Assembly (NCBI RefSeq): GCF_009856295.1
Contig: NZ_WMEU01000001.1
Location: 1 to 64,000 of the forward strand
Length of the DNA: 64,000 nucleotides
Origin: Pontibacillus yanchengensis
GTDB lineage: Bacteria; Bacillota; Bacilli; Bacillales; BH030062
Direction of reading: 5' to 3'
The translations under genes were made by a program, and so were the position numbers. Numbering within the stretch: position 1 is the first letter of the stretch; each line of letters opens with the position of its first letter. The notes beneath the pieces were generated by a model that worked only from the letters and a program-made list of their open reading frames with translations, was not told where the DNA came from and did no database searches. Below are positions 17,221 through 26,561 of the stretch, one piece after another.

Positions 17221-17712
17221 ATGATATCGTTTCTTGTTGCTATGGATCGAAACCGTGTCATTGGTAAAGATAATGATTTACCGTGGCGTTTACCAGAAGA
17301 TTTAAAATTCTTTAAACAAGTTTCTATGGGTAAAACAATTATTATGGGCAGGAAGACATTCGAGTCCATGAAGGGTCCTTTACCTGGAAGAACGAATGTG
17401 GTTGTAACAAGAAATAAGGATTATGAAAAAGGAGGTTGTACCGTAATTCATGGGATAGAAGAAATCTACAAGTGGAATGAAGAACAACCTGAAAAAGAAT
17501 GGCTTGTCATTGGTGGAAGTCACCTTTTTGAACAAGTTATCGACGATGCAGACCGTATGTATATCACGTGGATTGATAAAGAATTTGAAGGAGATACATA
17601 CTTCCCTGAATTCGATGAAATGAATTGGGTCCTAACTCATAATGAAAAAGGTAAAAAAGATGAGAAGAATCCTTATGATTATTACTTTCGACAATACGAT
17701 CGGAAATCATAG
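17221..17712 (+). CDS. dfrA: Dihydrofolate reductase
   Basis: 163 residues. It regenerates tetrahydrofolate from the dihydrofolate made by ThyA, whose gene lies immediately upstream in the same operon. Key blocks are AMDRNRVIGKDNDLPWRLPEDLKFFKQ (Asp/Glu-type active site near residue 27), GRKTFESM, LPGRTNVVVTR and VIGGSHLFEQ. The ATG at 17221 follows ggaaggag by 10 bases. A weak hairpin (aaacac/gtgttt) follows the stop. Confidence 0.96.
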   Translation: MISFLVAMDRNRVIGKDNDLPWRLPEDLKFFKQVSMGKTIIMGRKTFESMKGPLPGRTNVVVTRNKDYEKGGCTVIHGIEEIYKWNEEQPEKEWLVIGGSHLFEQVIDDADRMYITWIDKEFEGDTYFPEFDEMNWVLTHNEKGKKDEKNPYDYYFRQYDRKS

Positions 17713-17800
17713 CTCATTGAATAAACACTTTCCTTGGGATCGGTGTTTTCCCATTTTGCATAAGAATATATTCTTCGATTGTAACTAAGGAGTGAATGAG

Positions 17801-18379
17801 TTGGTTCGAGCTATTGTGCTAGCCGGAGGAGAATCAAGACGTATGGGACAAAATAAAGCTTTATTATCCCTTTATGGTAAGCCAATGATTACGCATGTAG
17901 TAGAAGAGATAGAGCGTTTTACTTCTTCTATCGTAATCTCAACTAATGAACCCAATCTTTTTTCTTTCTTATCCTACCTAAAGGTGGAAGACCATTACAA
18001 AGGACTAGGTCCGTTGGCAGCTTTAGAAAGTGCGATGGCTCAATCTGAAGAAGAATGGTTTTTAGTAGCAGCTTGCGATATGCCATTTATTAACCATAAG
18101 ATATACAACGAAGTGTTTCAAAACAGAGGCCTATATAAAGCAGTTGTTCCAGTCTATGATGGGAGAATTCAACCTATGTCAGCCCTTTATCATAAAGACC
18201 TTTATCCATTAATTGTTCAACTATTAGAAGCTAACAATTTAAGAATGGTTGATTTATTAAATTTAACGTCAACGAATTATTTTTCGTCCTTTTCTAATAA
18301 TATAAACAAGGATGAAATGGAAAAACATTTTATAAATCTTAACTATCCTGATCAATATAAGAAATGGCAAACTAAGTAA
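17801..18379 (+). CDS. mobA: Molybdenum cofactor guanylyltransferase
   Basis: About 192 residues. It transfers GMP from GTP to molybdopterin to make the dinucleotide cofactor of enzymes such as formate dehydrogenase and nitrate reductase. The nucleotide-binding signature LAGGESRRMGQNKALL is at the N-terminus, followed by CDMPFI with the metal-binding Asp. I choose TTG at 17801 because taaggag ends about 9 bases upstream; a GTG at 17792 abuts that site. The tat genes lie about 250 bases downstream. Tat often exports molybdoenzymes, but no such enzyme is encoded here. Confidence 0.87.
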   Translation: MVRAIVLAGGESRRMGQNKALLSLYGKPMITHVVEEIERFTSSIVISTNEPNLFSFLSYLKVEDHYKGLGPLAALESAMAQSEEEWFLVAACDMPFINHKIYNEVFQNRGLYKAVVPVYDGRIQPMSALYHKDLYPLIVQLLEANNLRMVDLLNLTSTNYFSSFSNNINKDEMEKHFINLNYPDQYKKWQTK

Positions 18380-18633
18380 ATAGTTATTATTGGTCTGATT
18401 TCTGTAATCTCATAGACAAAAATCGTAAAAACCCTTACAATCAAAACATGCAGTTTATATTTAAGTAACTATTGTAATAATAATGTAACATAAGAAAATA
18501 GAGTTTTTTTGTGTCGATATTGTGTACACTAACAAAAGATGTATCAAATTCGATATAATAAATGGAAATCATGACAATGTCCTTTTATCTTAATAGGACA
18601 TGCCATCAAGAATGGTGAAGGGTAGGTGAAACA

Positions 18634-18849
18634 ATGCCATCATTAATAGGAATACCTGGATTAATACTTATATTAGCGATAACATTGATACTTTTTGGAC
18701 CAAAGAAGCTTCCGGAAATAGGCAAAGCTACTGGGCAAACATTAAAAGAATTCAAGCGATCAACTCGCGAATTAACGAGTGATGAATCTGATAAAACTGA
18801 TCAGTCTAGCGAAGCATTGTCTTCAAATGAAGAGAATCGAAATTCCTAA
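18634..18849 (+). CDS. tatA: Twin-arginine translocase protein TatA (first copy)
   Basis: 71 residues: one N-terminal membrane helix ([21 protein letters not shown]), the [21 protein letters not shown] amphipathic helix that defines TatA/E, then an acidic Ser/Thr tail. It forms the pore of the Tat system, which exports folded proteins. Forty bases separate it from a second, similar copy. The 254 bases upstream should hold the operon promoter. Confidence 0.93.
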   Translation: MPSLIGIPGLILILAITLILFGPKKLPEIGKATGQTLKEFKRSTRELTSDESDKTDQSSEALSSNEENRNS

Positions 18850-18889
18850 ACTAAATAGATAAAACATAATGAATAATGGAGTGATGACG

Positions 18890-19090
18890 ATGTTCTCACA
18901 AATAGGGTTTCCTGGATTAATCCTTATTTTAGTTATTGCGTTAATAGTCTTTGGTCCCTCCAAGCTACCAGAAATAGGGAAAGCTGTTGGGAGCTCATTA
19001 AGAGAGTTTAAAAAGGCAACAACTGACATCATGTCTGATTCAGATGATGATACGAAAAAGGTAAAGCAAGAGCAAGATAAAAACGCATAA
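18890..19090 (+). CDS. tatA: Twin-arginine translocase protein TatA (second copy)
   Basis: 66 residues with the same layout as the first copy ([37 protein letters not shown]), evidently a tandem duplication. ATG at 18890 is preferred, 8 bases after ggag; two earlier in-frame ATGs lie on or before this site. Firmicutes Tat systems usually need only TatA and TatC. Two adjacent TatA genes before one tatC may allow mixed pores or dosage. Confidence 0.9.
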   Translation: MFSQIGFPGLILILVIALIVFGPSKLPEIGKAVGSSLREFKKATTDIMSDSDDDTKKVKQEQDKNA

Positions 19091-19232
19091 AATTTTTGCG
19101 TTCTTAAAGGTGTAGGAGTTCACTCTTACATCTTATTTATTTGTTTCATTTTATGAATTAAACAACTACTAAATGCATCTCCGAAAAAGGATGATGCCGT
19201 ATCATTCGTTGCAATTGCAGGAGGTGGCTCAC

Positions 19233-19988
19233 TTGTCGGAACAATCCAATACAACAGATCAGGAAATGAACATAACGGATCATTTAGGTGAGTTACGAAC
19301 CCGCTTATTATGGACATTTGTGGTTTTTGTAGCGTTCTTTATCCTAGGTTTTGTATTCGTTGAAGAGATCTATCAATATTTTGAAAGTAATGTACAATAT
19401 GAGCTAACAGTATTAGGACCATTTGATATCTTATGGATCTATATAATGCTAGCTAGTATGGTGGCCATTACAGGTACTTTGCCCGTGTTAACCTTACAAA
19501 TTTGGCTTTTCGTTAAGCCAGCATTAACACCAAAGGAACAGAAGGTATCGTTAAGCTATATACCATCCATTTTCCTGTTGTTTGTTGGTGGTCTAGCATT
19601 TGGATATTTTATTATTGAACCTTTAATCTTTCAGTTTTTACTTTCCCTTGGAGAAGGTATGTTTAATACTATGTTCACAGTGGAGAAGTATTTTAAGTTT
19701 CTAATACGGGTTACATTGCCTTTCGCTATCTTTTTTGAAATTCCTCTTGTTGTTATGTTTTTAACGAGCTTGGGGATTGTTAACCCTAAAATGCTCCGGA
19801 GAACAAGGAAATATGCCTACTTTGTATTAGTTATTATCGGAACTATGATATCTCCGCCAGATTTCATTTTACAAATTGTAGTGGCAATTCCGTTAATTGT
19901 TTTATACGAAGTTTCGATCATATTGTCAGGGATAGTTGAACGAAGAAGACAAAGAAACTTAGATAAGGACTTGTCTTCAGAGGTATAA
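19233..19988 (+). CDS. tatC: Twin-arginine translocase protein TatC
   Basis: 251 residues from TTG at 19233, chosen because ggagg ends 8 bases upstream. The signal-recognition subunit of Tat, with six membrane segments. Family motifs are MNITDHLGELRTRLLW at the start, the FxVEKYFKF/Glu region in the periplasmic loop, and YVLVIIGTMISPPD near the end. Translation from the longer upstream frame would add a non-homologous N-terminus. A terminator follows. Confidence 0.93.
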   Translation: MSEQSNTTDQEMNITDHLGELRTRLLWTFVVFVAFFILGFVFVEEIYQYFESNVQYELTVLGPFDILWIYIMLASMVAITGTLPVLTLQIWLFVKPALTPKEQKVSLSYIPSIFLLFVGGLAFGYFIIEPLIFQFLLSLGEGMFNTMFTVEKYFKFLIRVTLPFAIFFEIPLVVMFLTSLGIVNPKMLRRTRKYAYFVLVIIGTMISPPDFILQIVVAIPLIVLYEVSIILSGIVERRRQRNLDKDLSSEV

Positions 19989-20036
19989 AGGAAACGATTT
20001 ATTGAGTAAATAGTGAAAATTAAATAAGAATTGTTA

Positions 20037-20066
20037 CCTGCCAACATAAATGTGTTGGCAGGTTTC
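20037..20066 (+). terminator. Terminator of the tat operon
   Basis: Perfect 10-bp stem cctgccaaca/tgttggcagg with a 6-base loop, followed by tttctt. Confidence 0.82.
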
Positions 20067-20100
20067 TTATATGTACGTTTTTCTTACTCTATTTAAGTCC

Positions 20101-20430
20101 CATTATCTTAAAGAATTGGATTCAAGATAATTTTGGCGTTTGGAAAAGAGGTTGGTTTCCGTTAAACTAAATGAACGTATAGGTGGGCCGGGAAATTGGG
20201 GAGGTAGCTCCTATTTTTCGATTCTTGCTACGAAGGCAGGGAAAGTCGCTCCAGAGCCGATGTTTTAACGCATTTGAGTTCGCTACATCCGGTAGAATTC
20301 TCGACTGAACTAACGTCGTGTGAAGCCACAGAAAGCGATTTATTTCACGGCCCATCTTTTCTCTCCTTTAACACAACGGAAAAATCCCTCTCCCCCCAAA
20401 GTATCTCGACTTCAATCCTTCAAAATTATG
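20101..20430. repeat. Mosaic dispersed repeat, copy B (arm types 3 and 1)
   Basis: A 330-bp non-coding element between tatC and yozE. The right arm, read in reverse complement (cataattttgaaggattgaa...), matches the left arm of copy A and copy C (type 1). The left arm (type 3: tttccgttaaac, gggaaattggggaggtag, cgattcttgctacgaaggc, gggaaagtcgctccagagc) matches the right arm of copy C in reverse complement. A nested hairpin lies inside (outer agttc/gaact, inner ctac/gtag, 20277-20311) next to acgtcgtgtg, the reverse complement of the block that precedes the hairpin in copy A. Confidence 0.8.
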
Positions 20431-20617
20431 CTCGTTTCTTGAATAACGAAGTAATAGATTTACCAACTTAAATAAAAAATAACATTTGTAAATCCGATTT
20501 ATTAGTGATGTTATTCAAAATATACTTTGTTTCCCTATTCTTATATGTGTTAACGTTGCTTACAATGCACGGCCATGTTATAACTTAACAATACAATACC
20601 GTTTTAGGGGGAGTACG

Positions 20618-20842
20618 ATGCGATCATTTTATCATTTTATGATGACATATAGAGGGAAAATGAATCCTGATGAAGAAAGTCGGTTAGCAGATTGGATGTT
20701 TAAGGATCATAGTTTTCCTAAACAATCTCACTCATACGATGAAATAAGCAGATATTTAGAGTGGAATATCCCTTTTTCTTCAGCTTTAAAAGTTTTCGAC
20801 GATTTATGGGAGAGGTATCAGATGCAGGAGATTAATGGATGA
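20618..20842 (+). CDS. yozE: YozE family protein (UPF0346)
   Basis: 74 residues matching the small YozE family of Bacilli (SFYHFMMTYRG......FADWMFKDHSFPKQSHSYDEISRYLE-type pattern), which folds as a SAM-like helical bundle. Function unknown. A gggggag site lies 6-10 bases before the ATG. Single gene with its own terminator. Confidence 0.87.
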   Translation: MRSFYHFMMTYRGKMNPDEESRLADWMFKDHSFPKQSHSYDEISRYLEWNIPFSSALKVFDDLWERYQMQEING

Positions 20843-20864
20843 ATGTCGCGTTATTTCAATAAAA

Positions 20865-20896
20865 AAACAGGGCAACTAAGTATCTATGCCCTGTTT
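20865..20896 (+). terminator. Terminator of yozE
   Basis: Perfect 10-bp stem aaacagggca/tgccctgttt with a 12-base loop. Confidence 0.75.
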
Positions 20897-21083
20897 CCTT
20901 ACTGAGATAAAAATAATAGAGGTGTATTTTTGGGTTAATGTAGGATTGATCTCGTTCTATTATAGCTAGCGCAAAATTCCTGTAAAAAATTACATTCATC
21001 AGGCTCATTTACTGTGCTAAGGAATTTACATCCGTTCTTGTTTAGCTTCTGATATGAATGGAATATGGACCAATAACAACTAG

Positions 21084-21120
21084 ACACAACTACCGCCTAA
21101 TGGCGGTAAATTGTGTTTTT
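21084..21120 (+). terminator. Intrinsic terminator, plus orientation
   Basis: Stem acacaa.taccgcc/ggcggta..ttgtgt with a 4-base loop (taat), then eight T on the plus strand. yozE already has a terminator 190 bases upstream, so this one either backs it up, ends an unseen short transcript, or stops read-through against the convergent YjcZ gene, which begins 3 bases away. Confidence 0.75.
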
Positions 21121-21122
21121 TT

Positions 21123-21230
21123 TTAGTACACAAATGCAGCTCCTACGATAATCAACAAGATAAATAGAACCACAATCAATACAAAGTTACCATAACCGTA
21201 ACCATAACCGCCACCACAACCGTAACTCAT
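21123..21230 (-). CDS. YjcZ-family sporulation-associated small protein
   Basis: 35 residues on the minus strand. The N-terminus is Gly/Tyr-rich (MSYGCGGGYGYGYGN), followed by one membrane segment (FVLIVVLFILLIIVGAAF) ending VY. This is the pattern of the YjcZ/SscA-like proteins of Bacilli, several of which are made during sporulation. The ATG is preceded by aaaggagg. Too short for most gene callers. Confidence 0.87.
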   Translation of the reverse strand: MSYGCGGGYGYGYGNFVLIVVLFILLIIVGAAFVY

Positions 21231-21329
21231 ACCTATTCCTCCTTTTCATGTAAGGTATGATAGTATATGGTAAGCACACAGGTTTTGTATGGGCGATTGC
21301 ACAGAAAAAGTAGAAAGCAGATTTGTATA

Positions 21330-21656
21330 TTAGGCAACATTTACAATGGAATGAATAGGAAACAAGTGTAGTTGACCTTTACTTGTTCTGAATTTTACTC
21401 GCTGATCATGAGGTAGTAGTTGCTCTATCCTTCCTGTATATTCATGAAATGAGCCATCTGAAAAAATATGCAATATGATTGTAAGCTGTTCTTCGTAAGC
21501 GCTTTGTATTGTTTCATTTAATTGTTGTAATGCTTGTTCATCTAACTCAGGAGCTGTTTGTAAATCGTCTTCTTTCCACATATCTTTTAGGATTTGAACA
21601 TGCTCGGGTAACATAAGGGAAGTCCATTTGATATTACCTCTATCGCGTAAGGTCAT
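21330..21656 (-). CDS. YolD-like protein
   Basis: 108 residues. The YolD domain is visible in DRGNIKWTSLMLPEHVQILKDMWKEDD at the N-terminus, followed by a helical stretch and a beta-rich tail. In Bacillus, YolD-like genes often accompany error-prone Y-family polymerases under SOS control. No polymerase gene is adjacent here. The promoter is well formed, with a LexA-like box between -35 and -10, which supports damage induction. It is divergent from a small WYL-like gene. Confidence 0.85.
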   Translation of the reverse strand: MTLRDRGNIKWTSLMLPEHVQILKDMWKEDDLQTAPELDEQALQQLNETIQSAYEEQLTIILHIFSDGSFHEYTGRIEQLLPHDQRVKFRTSKGQLHLFPIHSIVNVA

Positions 21657-21676
21657 GTTTATTCCTCCTTTTTTTC

Positions 21677-21727
21677 AGTATAACCAAACAAATGTTCGTT
21701 TGACAATAGAAAAGAAACATTTGTTCG
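21677..21727. promoter_or_regulatory. Divergent promoter region with two LexA-like boxes
   Basis: Minus-strand promoter: -35 TTGTCA (21706-21701), 18-base spacer, -10 TATACT (21682-21677). In the spacer lies CGAACATTTGTTTG (plus strand 21685-21698 CAAACAAATGTTCG), one mismatch from the Gram-positive LexA half-site pattern CGAAC-N4-GTTCG. A second copy GAAAC-ATTT-GTTCG (21714-21727, two mismatches) lies 29 bases away, near the TATAAT of the plus-strand gene. SOS control of both genes is inferred. Confidence 0.65.
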
Positions 21728-21758
21728 TGTATAATGTAAGTAAAGGAGCTGATAGCAT

Positions 21759-21957
21759 GAACCATTCCATATTGGAACTCAATGAGATGGTTGAAATAGT
21801 GTATTTAGCCCATAATGGTACGTTTACAAAAAGAAAGATTAAAATAAGTTCCTGGAATGACCAGTATGTTTTTGCGTATTGTTTTTTACGCAAACAAATG
21901 CGTACATTTGTAAAGGAAAACATTCTAGCAGTACATCCAGCAACTTTATATCATTAA
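21759..21957 (+). CDS. Small WYL-domain-like protein
   Basis: 65 residues from ATG 21759 (MNHSILELNEMVEIVYLAHNG), preceded by aaaggag. The pattern VEIVYLAHNGTFTKRKI......YVFAYCFLRKQMRTFVKENILAV resembles a single WYL domain, normally a ligand- or nucleic-acid-sensing module in bacterial regulators; no DNA-binding domain is attached. Divergent from the YolD-like gene and sharing its LexA-like boxes. Such stand-alone WYL/YolD pairs exist in Bacillus, but the function is not known to me. Confidence 0.65.
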
Positions 21958-22157
21958 TGAGTGTTTCATGGGATGCAGTAATTTCCTTTGGCTCAATTCT
22001 TCTTTTCTGATATGATTCGTAGTAAATGTAGTTCAACATGAAGGCAATATATACGTAGAAGTGAATTCCTGATATATAAATTTGAGACATTATCTTTGCC
22101 ATAACACTAACGAAAACATAGAGAAGTATTACCTAAAACGTAATGTTCAGTAATGTT

Positions 22158-22189
22158 GGAACAGCAATATGCTGTTCCTTTCTTTTCAA
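22158..22189 (+). terminator. Terminator downstream of the WYL-like gene
   Basis: Stem ggaacagca/tgctgttcc with a 3-base loop, then tttctttt. Bases 21958-22157 hold no supported gene; a minus-strand frame there has no ribosome site. Confidence 0.7.
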
Positions 22190-22228
22190 CATTAATATGT
22201 AGGTAATCAGTATATGAGGAGGTTCATG

Positions 22229-23380
22229 ATGAAAATTTTACATACAGCTGATTGGCATTTAGGAAAGCTTGTTCATCAATTACATATGACCGAAGATCAG
22301 AGCTATATCATTGACCAGATAATTCAGATTGTTCAAGAAGAACAACCTGATGTCGTTGTGATAGCTGGAGATTTATATGATCGAGCTATTCCGCCAAAGG
22401 AAGCTGTAGAATTATTAAATAATACACTTACGACTTTAATTTTCGATCTGGGTATCCCAGTTTTAGCCAATACAGGAAATCATGATAGTCCAGATCGTCT
22501 GAACTTTGGTAGCCAGTTGTTTAAACGTCAACAATTCTATTTACAAGCTCATTTAGAAGGAGCATTAGAACCCGTGACATTACGGGATGAGTATGGAGAT
22601 ATTCATTTTTATCTTATTCCTTACATTGAACCGGCTGATGCAAGGATTGAATTTGAGGATGAATCTATTCAAACTCATCAAGAAGCTATGGAAACTGTTG
22701 TGAAATGCGTACAAGATAAAATGAACCATAATGAAAGGCATGTATTTGTAGGACATGCTTTTTTAGCAGGAGGAATGGAATCTGAGTCTGAAGAACGTCT
22801 TTCCATGATAGGGGGGACCCCCTATATAGATGCTTCTTTATTTTATGATTTTGATTACGTGGCGTTAGGTCACTTGCATCAGCCTCAAAGGGTAAAAAGA
22901 GATGTTATTCGTTATTCTGGTTCGATATTAAAATATTCATTTTCCGAAGCTAATCATAAAAAATCAGTTACAATTGTTGAACTCACCAACCAAGGAGTAG
23001 AAGAAATTAAACAAATCCCTTTGGTACCAAAAAGAGATATGAGAATTAAAGAAGGGTATTTGCAGGAATTATTAGATACTGACGAAGAAGGTATGCAAGA
23101 CTACCTACATATTAAATTACTGGATAAAGGTCAATTACTTGATCCTATGGGGAAGCTTCGTAAAGTTTTTCCTAATGTATTAAGTCTTGAAAGGGTCGGA
23201 TTGATGGGAGATAGTAAAGAGAAACAATTGCAAAATGTACAAGAGCGGAAACAAATGTCTCATTTAGAACTTTTTCAATCTTTTTATAAAGAAGTAAAAG
23301 GTGAAGACTTAGATGATAAAAGAACATCACACATTTTTCAAGTCATACAAGAATTAATTCAGGAAGAAAGGAATCAGTAG
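22229..23380 (+). CDS. sbcD: Exonuclease SbcCD subunit D
   Basis: 383 residues. The nuclease subunit of SbcCD (Mre11 family), which cleaves hairpins and processes DNA ends. Phosphoesterase motifs are visible in order: HTADWHLG, VIAGDLYDRAIPP, NTGNHDSPDRL, FVGHAFLAGG and ALGHLHQPQ. ATG 22229 is chosen 7 bases after aggagg; earlier in-frame codons overlap that site. The sbcC gene begins one base after its stop. Such hairpin nucleases act on long palindromes of the kind found elsewhere in this window. Confidence 0.95.
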   Translation: MKILHTADWHLGKLVHQLHMTEDQSYIIDQIIQIVQEEQPDVVVIAGDLYDRAIPPKEAVELLNNTLTTLIFDLGIPVLANTGNHDSPDRLNFGSQLFKRQQFYLQAHLEGALEPVTLRDEYGDIHFYLIPYIEPADARIEFEDESIQTHQEAMETVVKCVQDKMNHNERHVFVGHAFLAGGMESESEERLSMIGGTPYIDASLFYDFDYVALGHLHQPQRVKRDVIRYSGSILKYSFSEANHKKSVTIVELTNQGVEEIKQIPLVPKRDMRIKEGYLQELLDTDEEGMQDYLHIKLLDKGQLLDPMGKLRKVFPNVLSLERVGLMGDSKEKQLQNVQERKQMSHLELFQSFYKEVKGEDLDDKRTSHIFQVIQELIQEERNQ

Positions 23381-23381
23381 T

Positions 23382-26300
23382 ATGCGTGCGATAACGCTAA
23401 CAATGGAAGCGTTTGGTCCTTATTCTACCAAACAAACAATTGATTTTAATCAATTAGGTTATGAAACCATATTTTTGATTACTGGACCTACAGGTGCTGG
23501 AAAAACGAGTATCTTTGATGCGATGGTATATGCTCTTTATGGGCGAGCTAGTGGAAGCGAGCGCGATCAAGATACTCTAAGAAGTCATTTTGCAGAAGAA
23601 GGTCAATCAACTGAAGTCTGTTTCGTATTTGAGTTAAAGGATAAAAAATATGAGGTTAGAAGAAGTCCAAAACAGTTAAAGAAGAAAGAACGTGGCGAAG
23701 GATTTACCGAACAACCTCCCAAGGCAGAACTTTATGTAATACATGAGACAGAAAAAGAATTAATAGCCTCTAAAATAAAAGAAGTAAATGAAACAATAGA
23801 AAGTATGCTTCGATTGGATTATGAACAATTTCGAAAAATGATTATGATACCACAAGGTGAATTTCGAAGGTTAATTTCAGAAAATAGTAAAGAACGGGAA
23901 GAAATCTTGCAAAAAATTTTCCAGACATATGTATATGAACATATGACAGATCGACTCAAGGAAGAATCAAAAAAACTTAAAGAAACAGTAGAACATCTTG
24001 CTCAGAAAGAAAATAGTGAAATTGACAAGTTACACTGGACTACTGAAGAAAAAGAATCCGTTACCTCAAGTACAAAAGCACTTGAGAAACTTGAGGATGA
24101 GCTGAAGACTGATGATAACTACTTGAAAGAGCTTATGCAGTCACTATCGGATAAACGCCAGCAATTAAAGAAAAAACAAGAAGAATACTATTCACAAAAA
24201 CAACTTAAGCAGCAGTTCCATGAGTATGAACAATATAAGCAAGAGCTAGAAACTATGAAACAACAAGAGCCAACCATATCCAATCAAGAATGGATCATTC
24301 ATCAGGCCGAGAAAGCGAATCTAGTAAAATCTTATGAAGAGCAAGCATTACGCAGAAAAGAAGAAAGTAAAAAGCAAGAAACGCGCCTCCTTCAGAAGCA
24401 ACAAGATTATGAAGTGCTTCAAAAAGAATTCTCTAATGTAGAAGAACAATATAAAGAGGAAGAAGGTAAAACGGAGGAACGAGAAGAGCTAAGGCAATCT
24501 ATTGAAAAGTATAAACAAGAACTAGAACAGTTAAGAGAATATACAGATTTAAAGAAGCAAGCAACAGCACTTTTGACGTCCAAACAACAACAGGAAGAAA
24601 AAGTGAACAAGCTCCAGATGGATCGTAAAGAATTTCAGCAAAAAGTACATGAGCTTTCTAAATCTAATTATGAATATCAGTATGTAAACAAACGTTATTA
24701 TGAGCTTGAATCAAAAGAGCGTGAACTTGATAGTATCATTAATCAAGTAATCAAGCTCATGAATGAGGAAGAAAAGCTTCAACAAATGCGCCAACACTAT
24801 CAGCAAGTGCAGCGTCAGTATGAAAGTGTTAAAAAGCAACGAGAAGCTGCAATCCAGGAAGTGAAAAGGTTAGAAGAGGAGCAAAAACAACATCAAGCGG
24901 TTTTAATGGCAAATGAGTTAGTGGAAGGGCAGGAATGTCCAGTATGTGGATCTACTGATCATCCCAATAAGGCATTTACTTCCAACCATTATGTGTCAGA
25001 CGATGCTGTAGAGAAGGCAAAGCAAACGTTAGAGCAAGTAGAAAAAACATTACAAAAACAGCAAGATGACTATGTTCGCGCTAAATCCGAGGGGCAATCT
25101 CAACGGCATATTGTAGATCAACAGCAAGAGGCATTACAATCACATCTCACTACGCCTTTTTTACAAGAAGCCTCTAGACAAGAACAAAAGCAAACCTGGG
25201 AAAAAGAAAGAAATGAAACAAAAGAACAAAAGCAATTAACAGCAAAACAGCTCTCTCAACTCGAAGAGGATATTAAGCATGTCCAAGTATATCAAGAGAA
25301 AATGCAATCACTGGACGAAAAAATTGAAGAAGAAAAATCGAAACTTCAAGAAACACATAATCAATGGGTTAGTATCAATACAAAGATGGAGCATATTCAA
25401 TCTGGATTAACAGGGGAATATATTGAAGATCCTGAAAAACTAGCTTCCTTTGTAACTCAAGAAGAGGAACGGTATGAAAAATGGATCCATCACATGCAGC
25501 AGTTGAGTGAACAGTATCAGCGAAAAAAAGAACAAATACAAAAGCTAGAAGTGGAGATTAATCAACAACAAACTTATGTTGAAGAAACGAAAGAAAATGA
25601 GAAAAAAGCGGATGAACAATTAGTAGCTCAATGTAATGAAGTTGGATTCGAATCAGTGGAAGCGTATCAGCTCGCAAAACTTGACCAAGAAGAATTACGG
25701 AATAAAAAAGAAGAAGTCAATCAATTTAGAAAAAAGCAACAATCTACACAGGATTCCTATACAAAGCTTTATGAACAATTACATGATAAAGAAGTGCCTA
25801 ATCTGGAAGATATGGAATCGTTATTAACTGAAATGGAAAATAACTTGGAGGAGCTCTCCGAACAATATCAGCAGATTTATTTGAAGAAAACAGAGCATGC
25901 ACGAATATATGGTCAATTAGAAGAATTGATTCAATTACGAGTTGAGTCTGAAGAGAAATATTATTATATTGGAGAACTTGCTCAATTAGCAAGAGGGGAC
26001 AATGCTTATAAATTATCGTTTGAGAGATATGTCTTGTCAGCATTCTTGGATGAAATTATTATCCAAGCAAATATTCGCTTGGATCAAATGACAGAGCATC
26101 GATATCAACTTGAGCGTAGTCAAGAAAGAGCTAAGGGAGGCGCGCAAAGTGGTCTCGATTTAGAAGTTTTGGACCATTATACTGGTTTAAGAAGGTCTGT
26201 TAAAACGTTATCTGGAGGCGAAGGGTTTAAAGCTGCATTAAGTCTTGCTCTAGGAATGGCTGACGTAGTTCAAGCTCATGCAGGAGGCGTGCAATTGGAC

Positions 26301-26501
26301 ACACTCTTTATAGACGAAGGATTTGGAACATTAGATGAGGAGTCTTTGGATCAGGCAATTAATTGTCTGAAGGATTTACAAAAAGGAAACAGAATGCTTG
26401 GTATTATTTCCCATGTACCTAAACTAAAACAAGAGATTCCGGCAAAACTACAAATATCACCTTCACCAAAAGGATCAACATGTGCTTTTTCATTAGCTTA
26501 G
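23382..26501 (+). CDS. sbcC: Exonuclease SbcCD subunit C (SMC-like ATPase)
   Basis: 1039 residues. Walker A GPTGAGKTSIFDAM at about residues 36-49, two very long coiled coils (about 190-500 and 560-860), the zinc hook CPVCG near residue 517 where they meet, signature LSGGEGFKAALSLALGMADV and Walker B LDTLFIDEGFGTLDEE in the C-terminal head. It partners SbcD (Rad50-Mre11-type complex). The operon is tight: one base between sbcD and sbcC. Gln/Lys/Glu-rich coiled coil explains the skewed composition. Confidence 0.95.
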   Translation: MRAITLTMEAFGPYSTKQTIDFNQLGYETIFLITGPTGAGKTSIFDAMVYALYGRASGSERDQDTLRSHFAEEGQSTEVCFVFELKDKKYEVRRSPKQLKKKERGEGFTEQPPKAELYVIHETEKELIASKIKEVNETIESMLRLDYEQFRKMIMIPQGEFRRLISENSKEREEILQKIFQTYVYEHMTDRLKEESKKLKETVEHLAQKENSEIDKLHWTTEEKESVTSSTKALEKLEDELKTDDNYLKELMQSLSDKRQQLKKKQEEYYSQKQLKQQFHEYEQYKQELETMKQQEPTISNQEWIIHQAEKANLVKSYEEQALRRKEESKKQETRLLQKQQDYEVLQKEFSNVEEQYKEEEGKTEEREELRQSIEKYKQELEQLREYTDLKKQATALLTSKQQQEEKVNKLQMDRKEFQQKVHELSKSNYEYQYVNKRYYELESKERELDSIINQVIKLMNEEEKLQQMRQHYQQVQRQYESVKKQREAAIQEVKRLEEEQKQHQAVLMANELVEGQECPVCGSTDHPNKAFTSNHYVSDDAVEKAKQTLEQVEKTLQKQQDDYVRAKSEGQSQRHIVDQQQEALQSHLTTPFLQEASRQEQKQTWEKERNETKEQKQLTAKQLSQLEEDIKHVQVYQEKMQSLDEKIEEEKSKLQETHNQWVSINTKMEHIQSGLTGEYIEDPEKLASFVTQEEERYEKWIHHMQQLSEQYQRKKEQIQKLEVEINQQQTYVEETKENEKKADEQLVAQCNEVGFESVEAYQLAKLDQEELRNKKEEVNQFRKKQQSTQDSYTKLYEQLHDKEVPNLEDMESLLTEMENNLEELSEQYQQIYLKKTEHARIYGQLEELIQLRVESEEKYYYIGELAQLARGDNAYKLSFERYVLSAFLDEIIIQANIRLDQMTEHRYQLERSQERAKGGAQSGLDLEVLDHYTGLRRSVKTLSGGEGFKAALSLALGMADVVQAHAGGVQLDTLFIDEGFGTLDEESLDQAINCLKDLQKGNRMLGIISHVPKLKQEIPAKLQISPSPKGSTCAFSLA

Positions 26502-26561
26502 GAGATATATTGCCAATAATTACAGCTTAAAGTATAAAAATAGCCCATGATATACTGTGAA

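Noticed and set aside
20167-20471. Open frames on both strands
   Set aside because: They are contained in, or run out of, repeat copy B and share no coding features.
21839-22102. 87-codon minus-strand frame with a membrane-like start
   Set aside because: Overlaps the WYL-like gene, ends inside it, and has no ribosome site. A small gene cannot be excluded.
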